Counted from the first letter of the stretch, positions 17,102-25,964 are shown. The stretch: DNA of 64,000 nucleotides from Gemmatimonadota bacterium (GCA_013002885.1 JABDLS010000042.1:16782-80781); one strand, 5' to 3'. The notes: a model not told the origin generated them from the sequence alone. Program-made: numbers and translations.

Positions 17102-18012
17102 GTCCGCGCTCCAGTCCCGTGAGTCGGCTGCCTCGAACCGGAGGCGGCTCGAATGGTAGCCGCGTGGATTTCCACCGTATCGGCGATGTCGCGGCCGTAG
17201 CCTCCTCCCATGACGACCGCTACCGGGACGCCCTGGGCAGCACACCTGTCGAAGACGAGCCCGTCCCTCTCGGCGAGTCCTCCCTTCGAGACGGCGAGCC
17301 GACCGAGGCGATCGTCCGAGAAGGGATCGGCTCCGGCCACGTAGAAGGCGACATCGGGGTCGTGGGCGAGGGCGCGGTCCAATCCCCTGTCCACGGCATC
17401 GAGAAAGGTGTCGTCGTCTGCTCCGTCTGGGAGAGCGACGTCGAAATCACTGTGCTCCTTCCGGAAGGGGTAGTTGTTCGCACCGTGGACCGAGAGCGTG
17501 AACACCGAGTCGTCGCCGGAAAAGATGGCAGCCGTGCCGTTGCCCTGATGCACGTCCAGATCGAGTACCGCCACGGTATCCACGAGTCCGTCCGCCTGCA
17601 GGTCACGGGTAGCGACAGCGACGTCGTTGAAGACGCAGAAGCCCTCCCCTCGGTCGGCGAACGAGTGGTGCGTCCCTCCGGCGAGATTGGCGCCGGCACC
17701 GTCGACGAGGGCGGCTAGACCAGCGGCGAGGGTGCCGCCCACCGATCGCCGGGAGCGTTCCACGAGCTCGGGCGACCAAGGAAAGCCGATGGCTCTGATG
17801 GCCGCACGGTCCAGCCTGCCGCCGACGACAGCGTCCAGATAGCCGGGCTCATGGACCCGAGCGAGACTCGGAAGGGGCGCCGCATCGGGCACTTCCAGTG
17901 TCACATCGGCGTACTCGGTAACGCGCTCCCGCAGGAGACGGTACTTCTCCATGGGAAAGCGATGACCGTCGGGTAGCGGAAGGACGAACTCGTCGCAGTA
18001 GAAGGCTCGCAT
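17098..18012 (-). CDS. Histone deacetylase-like amidohydrolase
   Basis: Zinc amidohydrolase (304 aa) of the HDAC/AcuC/acetylpolyamine amidohydrolase fold. It has the catalytic histidine pair in GGTHHSF, the zinc ligands in LDLDVHQGNGT, and the C-terminal VVMGGGYG glycine motif. Bacterial members deacetylate small amides or protein lysines; histones are not implied. The start at 18012 (RAFYCDEFVLPLPDGHRF) matches the usual family beginning, whereas the longer frame needs a TTG at 18093. It is followed by the PLP enzyme with a 4-base ATGA overlap and is divergent from the TonB receptor gene. Confidence 0.87.
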   Translation of the reverse strand: MRAFYCDEFVLPLPDGHRFPMEKYRLLRERVTEYADVTLEVPDAAPLPSLARVHEPGYLDAVVGGRLDRAAIRAIGFPWSPELVERSRRSVGGTLAAGLAALVDGAGANLAGGTHHSFADRGEGFCVFNDVAVATRDLQADGLVDTVAVLDLDVHQGNGTAAIFSGDDSVFTLSVHGANNYPFRKEHSDFDVALPDGADDDTFLDAVDRGLDRALAHDPDVAFYVAGADPFSDDRLGRLAVSKGGLAERDGLVFDRCAAQGVPVAVVMGGGYGRDIADTVEIHAATIRAASGSRQPTHGTGART

Positions 18013-18160
18013 CTCGGCCGATGTGGGATCGCTGTCGACGGGTCGGGCCCCAGGCCCGGCTCCGAACTCGGTGAGAAGATACTTCAGACGCAACGGGGTG
18101 CCGAAGCTGGCCTTCGGCCTCCAGGTAGATAGAGTGGTCCATATCAGTCAACGCATTCGC

Positions 18161-20521
18161 ATGGGATGGGTGATCCGCCGCGCGGCACCCGCCGTCGTTG
18201 CCGTCGCCATGGCTCTCCCCTTGGCGCCGGTCGGTGCCCTGGCACAGGCGTCCACGGTGCAGGGTCAGATCCGGGATGAGGTGGGGTCGGCTGTCTTCGG
18301 GGCCACCGTCCTACTCTACCGTGGCGACCGACTCGTGCACGGGGCCGACACCGATCGTCTGGGGTCTTTCCGGATCTCCGAGGTCTCGCCCGGCCCCTAC
18401 GAGATGCGCGTGCAGGCCCTCGGCTACGCCGAGCTCGTCCAGGCCCTGGACGTGGGCTTTGCCACCACCGAGACCCTCGATCTTCGACTCCAGCAAAGCG
18501 CCCTCGAGCTCGAAGGGATCTCGGTGGAGGCCGAACGGAGTCGCCAACGGCGTCGCTTCGAGGAAGTGCCCGGGCCCACCGTACGTGAGATGAATCGGAG
18601 CCAGGTACGGTGGGTGCCTGGCGTCGCCGAACCCGATCCCGTCCGAGCCATCGAGGTCCTACCGGGCGTGGTGTCCACGTCGGATTTCTCCGCTGCCTTC
18701 CATGTGCGCGGTGGGTCGCAGGATCAAAACCTCATCCTGCTGGACGGCATCCCCATCTTCTCCCCGTTCCATCTGGGTGGGCTCTTCTCGGTATTCAACG
18801 CCGACATGATCGACCGGGTGGAGCTGATGTCCGGTGGCTTTGCTGCGGAGCACGGCGGCCGGGTGTCCTCGGTCCTCGACATCGACTCGGACCCGGGGTC
18901 GGGCGACTTCGGAGTGGACGGCGCCGTGTCGCTCCTCTCCAGTCGGGCCGCGGTCGCTGGCTCACTCCCGAAGAGCTTCGCCGACGCACTGGGGCATGCC
19001 AACGTCCGTTACCGTCTCTCGGCCCGGCGATCGTACTTCGACGTCCTTCTCAAGCCGGCGTTCGAGTTCCCCTATCATCTCACCGACCTTCAGGGCGTCA
19101 TCGAGGGTTGGACCCGGTCCGGGGGGCGTGTCACGGTGTCCGCCTACAGTGGTGAGGACGTCTTTGCGCTGACGTCCGTGGATGACGAGGACTTCCCCCT
19201 CCGGGTCGACTGGGACTGGGGCAATGATGCCATCGGAGCCCGGTGGACCCAGCCAAGGTCGGGAGGTGGGTCCATAGACGTGCGGGCCAACTTCTCCCGC
19301 TATGGGACGGGTCTCATCTTCCCCGACTTCGGCGATACCGAGTTCGACAGCCGGATCCAGCAGGCACAGCTCCGAACCGACCTGGACTTCCGTCCGACCC
19401 CTCGGTGGTCGTTCCAGACCGGCGCCACGGCCCAGCGGCTCTCCTACGGGAACTCCTTCCTCACCGGAGGGACGGACTTCGGCGGTGGACGGGGAACGGG
19501 GAACCTCCTGGGCAGCTACGTCCAGGCTCGTTGGTCGAGTCCCAGAAAGTGGCTCGTCGAGGTGGGCCTCCGCGGAGACCTGTACGCTCCCGATCCTGGG
19601 TCGACCGTGTTCGAGCCGGCTCCCCGCTTCGCGGTGAAGCGCTTCCTCGGGAGCGGTGAGGTCGCCCTCAAGATGGCCGCCGGGCGCTACACCCAGTTCC
19701 TCCACTCTCTCAGAGACGAGGAATTGCCCCTCGGCCTCGACATCTGGGTACTCGCCGGTGCTCGAGCGCCCCACACGGTCTCAGATCAGATTCAGGTTGG
19801 TATCGAGGGCTTTCGGGACATCGACTGGTACTGGTCGGTGGAGGGGTATCTCCGCGAATTCGACGGCGTCGTGACCTTCAACGTCGCGGACGACCCCAAC
19901 GACGATCGAGACGACATCCTCGGAGGGCGAGGCACGTCCTGGGGGGTGGATGCAATGCTCCGCAAGGAGACGGGCGACGTACAGGGCTGGATCGCCCTCT
20001 CCTTCCTCAAGGCCGAGCGGACGTTCCCGGACGTCATCTCCCCTCTGGAGGAGAAGCCCCGCGTAACCTACCCGCCCATCTTCGACCGGAGGCTCGATGC
20101 CGACCTGGTCCTCACGTACCCGGGGCCATGGGGATGGACCGGCGGCGTACGCTGGAATCTCGGTACGGGCATCCCGTACACCCGGGCCTTGGGCTCCTAT
20201 GCCTACTATCAGCCGCGCTACGTGGAGGGTGGAGGACTCGATTGGACGGGTGACGACCAGGACGCCTCGGGCGGCTATGGCGTGGTCCTCGGGGCCCGCA
20301 ACTCATCCCGGTACCCCACCTATCACCGCCTCGATTTGAGCTTTCGGCGCACCTTCCCGAAGTCGTGGGGCTCGCTGACGCCGTATCTCAACCTCGTGAA
20401 CGTCTACAACCAGCGTAACGTCCTCTTCTACTTCTTCGAGTACGAGCAGGACCCTCCCGTTCGCTCGGGGATCTCCATGTTCCCGGTACTCCCCACCTTC
20501 GGTGTCGAGGTGTCGTTCTGA
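18161..20521 (+). CDS. TonB-dependent outer-membrane receptor
   Basis: 786-residue receptor for energised uptake across the outer membrane. The signal peptide ends near GALAQA. A carboxypeptidase-regulatory-like beta-sandwich follows (VQGQIRDEVGSAVFGATVLL), then the plug (FHVRGGSQDQNLILLDGIPI and VELMSGGFAAEHGGR), then a long 22-strand-type barrel ending in an aromatic residue (VEVSF). The ATG at 18161 directly precedes the hydrophobic signal. The next gene, a lipoprotein, starts in the stop codon (TGATG). Receptor-lipoprotein pairs of this kind resemble SusC/SusD-like or DUF4249-type systems. The substrate is unknown. Confidence 0.9.
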   Translation: MGWVIRRAAPAVVAVAMALPLAPVGALAQASTVQGQIRDEVGSAVFGATVLLYRGDRLVHGADTDRLGSFRISEVSPGPYEMRVQALGYAELVQALDVGFATTETLDLRLQQSALELEGISVEAERSRQRRRFEEVPGPTVREMNRSQVRWVPGVAEPDPVRAIEVLPGVVSTSDFSAAFHVRGGSQDQNLILLDGIPIFSPFHLGGLFSVFNADMIDRVELMSGGFAAEHGGRVSSVLDIDSDPGSGDFGVDGAVSLLSSRAAVAGSLPKSFADALGHANVRYRLSARRSYFDVLLKPAFEFPYHLTDLQGVIEGWTRSGGRVTVSAYSGEDVFALTSVDDEDFPLRVDWDWGNDAIGARWTQPRSGGGSIDVRANFSRYGTGLIFPDFGDTEFDSRIQQAQLRTDLDFRPTPRWSFQTGATAQRLSYGNSFLTGGTDFGGGRGTGNLLGSYVQARWSSPRKWLVEVGLRGDLYAPDPGSTVFEPAPRFAVKRFLGSGEVALKMAAGRYTQFLHSLRDEELPLGLDIWVLAGARAPHTVSDQIQVGIEGFRDIDWYWSVEGYLREFDGVVTFNVADDPNDDRDDILGGRGTSWGVDAMLRKETGDVQGWIALSFLKAERTFPDVISPLEEKPRVTYPPIFDRRLDADLVLTYPGPWGWTGGVRWNLGTGIPYTRALGSYAYYQPRYVEGGGLDWTGDDQDASGGYGVVLGARNSSRYPTYHRLDLSFRRTFPKSWGSLTPYLNLVNVYNQRNVLFYFFEYEQDPPVRSGISMFPVLPTFGVEVSF

Positions 20522-21456
20522 TGTCGCGCCTGGTGCTCACCGCGCTCGCCGTCGCCAGCTTCGCAGCGTGTGAACTGGAGGAGATCACCGTGGTCGACGT
20601 CGAAGAGGTTGTCCTGGCCGAGGTCTATGCAAACGTCGCCACCGACTTCGCCGACAATCAGCTCCTCGCTTTCCTCCACCAGACACTGGGAAGCGAAGAC
20701 GTGGACGCGGCCGAGGCGGGCCTCGTGGGTGCCCGCATCACCGTGCGGCGGCCGTCCGACGGCCTGATCATCTCCCTGCGAAATGCGGCAATCACCGACT
20801 GCATCGAGGAGGATCGCGACGACTTGCCCGAAGCATGCTTCCTCGCCGACTCCTTGGATGCCGCTCGCCTGCGACCGCGCGATCTCCTAACCCTGGAGGT
20901 CGATCTCGTCGACGGTGGACGGATGGAGGGAGAGACCAGAGTGCCGGGTGACTTCGAGCTCCCGGGCTTTCCCACTCAATGTCGTCTGGCGCCTGACACG
21001 CTCCTTCCCATTCTCTGGACGAGCGCCGAGGGAGCGTGGGCGTACATCAACGAAACGGCTATTTCCGGCCTCCCCGATGCGGTGAGGTCGGAGGGGATCA
21101 TCTTCCGTGACGATCCACTGTACCTTCTCGGCCTCTCGATATCGGCGACAGACACCACCACCACCTTCCCATCGGAGTTCGGTGTCTTCAACCGGTTCGA
21201 CCTCGATCAGCAGCTGGCCGTGCGACTCCAGCGGGGTCTACCGGCGGATGTCAGTGCCGAGATCACCGTGACGGCAGTCGATCGGAACTACGTGAACTGG
21301 GCCAGGGGCGGGAACTTCAATCCGTCCGGTCAGGTGCGCGTTCCGAGCCTCAGAGGAGACGGATCGGGTGTCTTCGGCTCAACCGTGGGACGGCGGATCC
21401 TGCTCACCACTTCGTCGGGGTCCGGACTTCCAGCGTGCGCCTTGGAAGGCGGCTGA
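20521..21456 (+). CDS. Lipoprotein partner of the TonB receptor (DUF4249-like)
   Basis: 311-residue protein with a lipoprotein signal (VASFAACELEE), so probably outer-membrane anchored. The body is beta-rich, begins VEEVVLAEVYAN and holds few cysteines. The arrangement resembles DUF4249 proteins, which are encoded directly after TonB receptors, but I recognise this only from size, signal and context. The ATG shares a base with the receptor's TGA (TGATG), so expression should be coupled one to one. It probably assists substrate capture or plug control at the surface. Confidence 0.6.
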   Translation: MSRLVLTALAVASFAACELEEITVVDVEEVVLAEVYANVATDFADNQLLAFLHQTLGSEDVDAAEAGLVGARITVRRPSDGLIISLRNAAITDCIEEDRDDLPEACFLADSLDAARLRPRDLLTLEVDLVDGGRMEGETRVPGDFELPGFPTQCRLAPDTLLPILWTSAEGAWAYINETAISGLPDAVRSEGIIFRDDPLYLLGLSISATDTTTTFPSEFGVFNRFDLDQQLAVRLQRGLPADVSAEITVTAVDRNYVNWARGGNFNPSGQVRVPSLRGDGSGVFGSTVGRRILLTTSSGSGLPACALEGG

Positions 21457-21462
21457 CGGGAT

Positions 21463-22140
21463 TCAACTTTCGTCGGGCACCACGTAGATGTGGCGCGCGA
21501 GCTCGTCGGGCACCTGCCGAGCTGCCTCGTCTCCGGTCACGGATACGTTCACGAAACCGTCCCCACGCGAGTCCTCGTTGACCACGACCTGGGCCCCGGG
21601 CACGAGGCCGCCCTCGGCCATCGAGCGTAGATCCGAAGAGTCCTCGTCGCGGACGGCCCGGATCATGACCCGGTCTCCGGCTCGGGCATCGGCCAGGGTG
21701 GCCAGGTTCGTCGGCTCGATGTCGCCGGCCCTCGTCGGGATGGGCGCACCGTGGGGGTCGTGACTCGGGAAGTCCAGGGCGCCAGCCATCTGCTCGATGA
21801 GCTTGTCCGACGCCGCATGTTCGAGGCGCTCTGCTTCGTCGTGGACGTCGTCCCAGCTGTAGCCGAGGCGCTCGCACAGGTAGGTCTCGAGGATGCGGTG
21901 TCGCCGGAGGATCTTGAGGGCTTCGACGGTGCCGGGCTCCGTGAGGCGGACACCCTTGTACGGTACATGCTCAACCAGCCCGGATTCGGCCAGTCGCTTG
22001 ATCATGCCCGTCACCGACGCCGGCTGGATGTCCAGGGCCTCGGCGATGGCAGATGTCGATGCGGGGTCACCGGTGTCGCACAGGGCGTAGATCGCCTTGA
22101 GATAGTCTTCGACAGAACGGGATAGGGGCCGCGCACTCAT
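21463..22140 (-). CDS. DtxR/MntR-family metal-dependent transcriptional repressor
   Basis: 225-residue regulator. An N-terminal winged helix (SRSVEDYLKAIYAL; STSAIAEALDIQPASVTGMI) is followed by the dimerisation/metal domain LRRHRILETYLCERLGY and DDVHDEAERLEHAAS. The His and Glu residues of the DtxR metal sites are present, with Glu rather than Cys at the DtxR Cys102 position. A C-terminal SH3/FeoA-like domain follows (about 150-225). It would sense Fe2+ or Mn2+ and repress uptake genes; which metal is open. A -10-like hexamer six bases before the ATG suggests a leaderless message, and an AT-rich palindrome lies about 50 bp upstream. Confidence 0.92.
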   Translation of the reverse strand: MSARPLSRSVEDYLKAIYALCDTGDPASTSAIAEALDIQPASVTGMIKRLAESGLVEHVPYKGVRLTEPGTVEALKILRRHRILETYLCERLGYSWDDVHDEAERLEHAASDKLIEQMAGALDFPSHDPHGAPIPTRAGDIEPTNLATLADARAGDRVMIRAVRDEDSSDLRSMAEGGLVPGAQVVVNEDSRGDGFVNVSVTGDEAARQVPDELARHIYVVPDES

Positions 22141-22146
22141 GCTCGA

Positions 22147-22152
22147 AGCTAA
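22147..22152 (-). promoter_or_regulatory. Putative -10 element of a leaderless dtxR-like transcript
   Basis: TTAGCT on the minus strand ends six bases before the ATG of the DtxR-family gene, and no Shine-Dalgarno is visible. That spacing puts the transcription start at or next to the ATG. No convincing -35 is seen. Confidence 0.3.
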
Positions 22153-22191
22153 CCGTCGTCGATCGGGGTCGTCGAGTCGGGCACCCCGAGC

Positions 22192-22205
22192 AAAGAATAT
22201 TCTTT
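22192..22205. promoter_or_regulatory. 14-bp AT-rich perfect palindrome, candidate operator
   Basis: AAAGAATATTCTTT is a perfect palindrome in an otherwise GC-rich region. It sits in the divergent gap between the DtxR-family regulator and the pseudopilin-type genes. AT-rich palindromes of this kind are typical regulator sites, and self-binding by the DtxR-like protein is the simplest guess. It does not closely copy a published DtxR or MntR box that I know of. Confidence 0.5.
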
Positions 22206-22312
22206 TACCGGTGCGTATCGGATACCATCTTTAGGACGCCGTTCACGTCCAACCTCTCTTCTCCGAGGTCGTTTCTTCGCGCCCCGCTCCAGGCGGACTT
22301 GCAACGAAGCCC

Positions 22313-22825
22313 ATGCCCGATCGCGACCAGGTAAAGCCGTATCACTCCAAGGAGACCGCCCCGGGCCAGGAGGCCGCGGACGTGGTCGCCGAGGTCTTGA
22401 AGCATGCCGAGGCAAGGGAGCAGGCCTCGAAGAAGAAGGTCGTTCCCAAGGGGCCGCCCAAGTGGACGTTGCCTCTGACCTTGAATCTCGGCGTCCTGGC
22501 GTTGTACTTCCTCATTGCCCAGCCCGACTTCCTGGTCCTCAATCCTGTGGAAGACCCGCGTGCGTCGGCGGAGGTCATCGAGGCGGAGAAGCGCGGTCTG
22601 TACATCGAGATCATGAAGCTCCTCAATTACCAGAGCGAGAACGGCCGTCTCCCTGCCACGCTGGCGGAGATGGGCAGTCCGCTGGCCGAGCAGGGCGTGG
22701 ATTACACCGTGCAGGGGGACTCGAGCTTCCTGCTCATCAAGACGGTGCAGGGCGAGACCCTCGTGTTCGACTCGGCTCAGGACGACCCGGCCACGTGGGT
22801 TGGAAACTTCCAGATTCCGGGGTGA
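22313..22825 (+). CDS. Single-pass membrane protein beside a prepilin gene
   Basis: 170-residue protein, not assigned to a named family. A charged cytoplasmic N-terminus (1-50) is followed by one transmembrane segment (about 51-73, LTLNLGVLALYFLIA). An outside domain then contains YIEIMKLLNYQSENGRLPATL, a layout reminiscent of the helix-plus-loop of pseudopilins but without a prepilin cleavage motif. Its TGA overlaps the next gene's ATG (TGATG), so it is co-translated with a true prepilin. It probably belongs to the same fibre or secretion assembly. Confidence 0.6.
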   Translation: MPDRDQVKPYHSKETAPGQEAADVVAEVLKHAEAREQASKKKVVPKGPPKWTLPLTLNLGVLALYFLIAQPDFLVLNPVEDPRASAEVIEAEKRGLYIEIMKLLNYQSENGRLPATLAEMGSPLAEQGVDYTVQGDSSFLLIKTVQGETLVFDSAQDDPATWVGNFQIPG

Positions 22826-23310
22826 TGACCATGCGATCCACGAGCGGCGGACGTCGGCGAGCCAGGAACGGCTTCTCCCTCATCGAGCTCCTCATGGCAA
22901 TGTCCATAATGGGCATTCTGGCTGGGCTGGCGATCCCGAACCTGCGCACCATGACGTTCCGGGCCCGGGCCGCGTCCGTTTCGGGCGACATCGATGTGGT
23001 CCGAGTCGCCATCTCGCAGTACAACGCCGACCAGAACGCATGGCCAGCCGAGGCGGCCAACGGCGTAGTCCCGCCGGAGTTGTCGACCCACCTCCCAGAG
23101 GGCTTCTCTTTTCAGGGTGAAGGGTTCGAGCTCGACTACGAGGCCCTTTCCCCGGTGGTCATCCCTGGTGACCCTTCCACGACGCAGGTCATAGGTGTTG
23201 CGGTGACCGCCGACACCGATGAGCTGTCCAATGCCATTGTCGAGCTCCTCGGCGGGGGCATCATCTTCTCCACGGGCCGACGCCACACCTTCGTCATCTT
23301 CCGTAGCTAG
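22825..23310 (+). CDS. Type IV pilin / type II secretion pseudopilin-like protein
   Basis: 161-residue prepilin. A short basic leader ends at the prepilin peptidase site (RNG|FSLIELL): cleavage follows Gly17, with Phe18 N-methylated and Glu22 at the conserved +5 position. It continues into the hydrophobic helix AMSIMGILAGLAIPNL. The globular domain is short and has no cysteines, closer to a minor pilin or pseudopilin (GspG/H-like) than to a major pilin. No secretin, ATPase or peptidase gene is nearby, so the assembly machinery must be elsewhere. The start ATG overlaps the preceding stop. Confidence 0.8.
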   Translation: MTMRSTSGGRRRARNGFSLIELLMAMSIMGILAGLAIPNLRTMTFRARAASVSGDIDVVRVAISQYNADQNAWPAEAANGVVPPELSTHLPEGFSFQGEGFELDYEALSPVVIPGDPSTTQVIGVAVTADTDELSNAIVELLGGGIIFSTGRRHTFVIFRS

Positions 23311-23397
23311 AAGACCGGATCGCGGCAGGCCGCACGGATGTGACAAACCGGATGGGTCGGTGTATGACTGTGCGACCACTTCACCGGGCATTCCGCC

Positions 23398-23835
23398 ATG
23401 CGATACGAAAAATCCACCGAGGGAATCCGGGTCCAGGTGCGGCCCCGCTACTCCCTGGCCGACTCGGATCCGGCCGACGGGATGTTCGTCTTCGCGTATA
23501 CGGTCACCATGGCGAACGAGAGTGACGACACCGCCCAGCTCCTCTTCCGCCACTGGCAGATCCACGACGCAGCCGGCGACGACTCCACGGTGGACGGTGA
23601 GGGCGTCATCGGTGAACAGCCGATCCTCGCACCCGGTGAGTCCCACGAGTATCAGAGCTACTGCGTGCTGCGGTCGCCGGTGGGATACATGGAGGGGTAC
23701 TACACTTTCGCCCGGCGGAGTGGCGAGGAGTTCCGAGTCGAGGTCCCGCGCTTCCACCTCAACGGCCCCTTGGTCCTGCCCGGGACATACTCACCGGTCT
23801 TCGACGACGAAGAAGAGCCTGACGTCCTCCACTGA
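23398..23835 (+). CDS. apaG: ApaG-domain protein
   Basis: 145-residue cytoplasmic protein with an ApaG/CorD immunoglobulin-like fold. It starts TEGIRVQVRPRYSLADSDP, has the core FAYTVTMANES and RHWQIHDAAG, and keeps the family motif GYMEGYYTFARRSGEEFRVEVPRF. ApaG is linked to metal resistance and nucleotide (Ap4A) phenotypes in enterobacteria, but its molecular role is unsettled. It is slightly longer than the usual 125 residues because of an acidic C-terminal tail (FDDEEEPDVLH). It appears to stand alone. Confidence 0.9.
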   Translation: MRYEKSTEGIRVQVRPRYSLADSDPADGMFVFAYTVTMANESDDTAQLLFRHWQIHDAAGDDSTVDGEGVIGEQPILAPGESHEYQSYCVLRSPVGYMEGYYTFARRSGEEFRVEVPRFHLNGPLVLPGTYSPVFDDEEEPDVLH

Positions 23836-23968
23836 CGTGCGCTCCTGCCCGCCCGTTCGCCGGGCTCGCCGGGGGATGCCGTCAGCTGTGTCCCGTGGAA
23901 CCCCCTCCATTGTCGCGGTTAATCGATGACGGCCTACCCGAGTCCCGAACAGTTGAGCAAAAATCACC

Positions 23969-24166
23969 GTGGATGACTCCGTCGCCATCGATGCCAAACG
24001 GATCCTGCTTCGCTACGGTGCCCCCATCGTCATCCTCGACGACGTGACCGAGGCGCATCGGATCGAGTTTGCACGTGAGATCGCCAAGACTTCATTGCCC
24101 GAGCGTCAGACGCGGCTCCGTGAGCTCCTGGTGGAGCACGGCTACATCGTCGAAGAAGACGACTGA
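23969..24166 (+). CDS. Small hypothetical protein
   Basis: 65-residue acidic protein, not recognised. It is predicted mostly helical (AHRIEFAREIAKTSLPERQT, LRELLVEHGYIVEEDD) with no membrane segment or cysteines. The only usable start is a GTG at 23969, since an in-frame stop lies five codons upstream. The codon bias resembles that of its neighbours, which supports it being real. No neighbour suggests a function. Confidence 0.45.
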   Translation: MDDSVAIDAKRILLRYGAPIVILDDVTEAHRIEFAREIAKTSLPERQTRLRELLVEHGYIVEEDD

Positions 24167-24221
24167 AACCTGGCGGGTGGGTCTCGTACGGGCCGACCGC
24201 TGCTCCGTCTCTGATATCCTG

Positions 24222-25961
24222 TCAGACCTTCGAGCGGGCTATCTCGACGACCCGGAGGGCATCGAGCGGGAGTTGAACCGGGACCACAGTCCGGGACCCT
24301 GATGCCCGGGCATCGAGCTCGGCGACTCCTCCGTCGATGCGGACCTCCCTCGGTCTGCCGGACATCGAAGGCTCGAAGATCACGAGTGGCGGCACGGCTG
24401 CGGACTCGGGCACCAGTTCGTAGCGCAGGATCTCCGGTGTTGCCGAAAAGCGGAGCTTGATGGTGCTGCTACCCACCCTGATGCCCGACGCCTCGAAGCG
24501 CGTGAGGTGACTCGGTAGCCTCGGCGCTATTCGGATCCGTCCTGCAGCCGCGTCGGCTCTCACACCGAGGATCCCCGAGGTCAGGTCGAGGAGCAGTCCG
24601 GCCGTGGCAGAACCGCCGCTCCCCGATGGACTCCCCCCCCCGGGCCCCTGTTCAGGCGAGCCCCCGGCTGCCCGTGGGTGCCCTTCGTCCCAGAGCGTGA
24701 CGATGCGCCCGGAGCCGTCCACCAAACGATCTCGCCACGCCATCCAGGCGGCGTCGGGGCTCACGGCGTCGGCGCTGGGGTCTCCTGCGAGGAGCCTGCG
24801 GAGGAGCGTGGTGGCGAGACCGTCGACGTCGGGCTGCGAGCGGCGGGCCATGGGCAGAGACCGGCCCGCGGAGGGAAGGGGTCGCCCTCCAGCCGTTCCG
24901 TCGTGCCGCGAGGGGGACGGCGGATCGGTGTCCGCCTCCCCGAGGGCACGGAGTCTCGAGACGGACGCGGCGTCTCCTGCGAGATGGAGCGCATCGGCCA
25001 ACTCGACGGCGGTGAGCGCCACGAGGCTCGAAGGTGGGGGCGCCCGTGTCGCCCAGCGAGAGGCGTACTCCCGCGCCCGGCTCGTCTCGCCGAAGACGGC
25101 GGCGTGTCGTGCCGCGAGGAGGGCTCGCTCGACCGAGTCCTGGGCCATGGAACCGAGAACGGCCAGGCTCGAGTCCCGGTCTCCTACGGCAGTCGCCGCG
25201 AGGCCGATGGAGAGAGCTGCGCCTTCGTCGACTCCAACGGTGATACGTCGAGCTTGTCCAAAGAGACGGACCCTCAACCAGGCTACGGCGTCGTCGATGT
25301 CGGCGACCCCTGTCCGGATCTCGAGGCCTTCAGCCGGCCCGGCCGCCGCTCGAATGGCGTGGCTCCGGGCGTGCTTCGCCGCGGCCATCGATGTACGTCG
25401 CCCGTCCTTGTCCCCCACTGCGAGGATCAGAGATGCGTGAGCGCTGGCGGTTGGTCGGAATACCACCTGGACCACCCCCTCGACGACGTCCAGGCGGACT
25501 TCGGCTGCAGGTGGCACCAGCCTGATCTCCATCGGAGGGGTTCCCGAATCCCGGCCACCCTCCAGAATGACGGATCCCTCGTCGGTAACACGCGGGCCGG
25601 CGGCGACTTCGTGCAGAAGCACGACGATGGAGGGGGGGAGCGCTTCGCGGCTTCCCTTCCATTGGACGACGGCGAGAGGAAGCGTCGGTAGCGCGAGGGC
25701 CGTCTCGACGACTTGGCCGCCAGCGGAGGTGAACTCCCGCCTGGCCATCCCCGGGAAGAGGAGGACGTTGGCGGCCATGCCCATGGTTTCCGGACGGATC
25801 GTGACGAGCGGGCGTCCACCGCGACCCACGTCGAGCTCCGGCCGGCTCGCAACCCCCCGCACCCAGATCGACTCCCCCTCCGCGAGAAAGGGAAAGACCC
25901 CGGCGGGCCGCGCGTCGTGCAGTCCGGTGAGCCCGACATCGATGAGGGGAATCGAGTCCAT
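24222..25961 (-). CDS. Uncharacterised protein with glycosidase-like C-terminal sandwich
   Basis: 579-residue soluble protein without a confident family. The C-terminal segment LLLDLTSGILGVRADAAAGR followed by LPSHLTRFEASGIRVG resembles the closing beta-sandwich of (alpha/alpha)6 glycosidases such as glucoamylase or rhamnosidase. The middle contains helical repeats (about 230-350), but no catalytic acid motif can be picked out, so the catalytic barrel seems reduced or degenerate. A Gly/Ser-rich linker encoded by a nine-C run joins the parts. It starts only three bases after the ABC-class ATPase stop and is clearly co-expressed with that gene. Confidence 0.55.
   Translation of the reverse strand: MDSIPLIDVGLTGLHDARPAGVFPFLAEGESIWVRGVASRPELDVGRGGRPLVTIRPETMGMAANVLLFPGMARREFTSAGGQVVETALALPTLPLAVVQWKGSREALPPSIVVLLHEVAAGPRVTDEGSVILEGGRDSGTPPMEIRLVPPAAEVRLDVVEGVVQVVFRPTASAHASLILAVGDKDGRRTSMAAAKHARSHAIRAAAGPAEGLEIRTGVADIDDAVAWLRVRLFGQARRITVGVDEGAALSIGLAATAVGDRDSSLAVLGSMAQDSVERALLAARHAAVFGETSRAREYASRWATRAPPPSSLVALTAVELADALHLAGDAASVSRLRALGEADTDPPSPSRHDGTAGGRPLPSAGRSLPMARRSQPDVDGLATTLLRRLLAGDPSADAVSPDAAWMAWRDRLVDGSGRIVTLWDEGHPRAAGGSPEQGPGGGSPSGSGGSATAGLLLDLTSGILGVRADAAAGRIRIAPRLPSHLTRFEASGIRVGSSTIKLRFSATPEILRYELVPESAAVPPLVIFEPSMSGRPREVRIDGGVAELDARASGSRTVVPVQLPLDALRVVEIARSKV
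24633..24641. repeat. Homopolymer of nine C within a coding region
   Basis: Nine consecutive C (nine G on the coding strand) encode part of the GPGGGSPSG linker of the uncharacterised 579-residue protein. A run of this length can slip in replication or sequencing, and a one-base change would truncate or restore the frame. Confidence 0.7.
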
Positions 25962-25964
25962 CGT

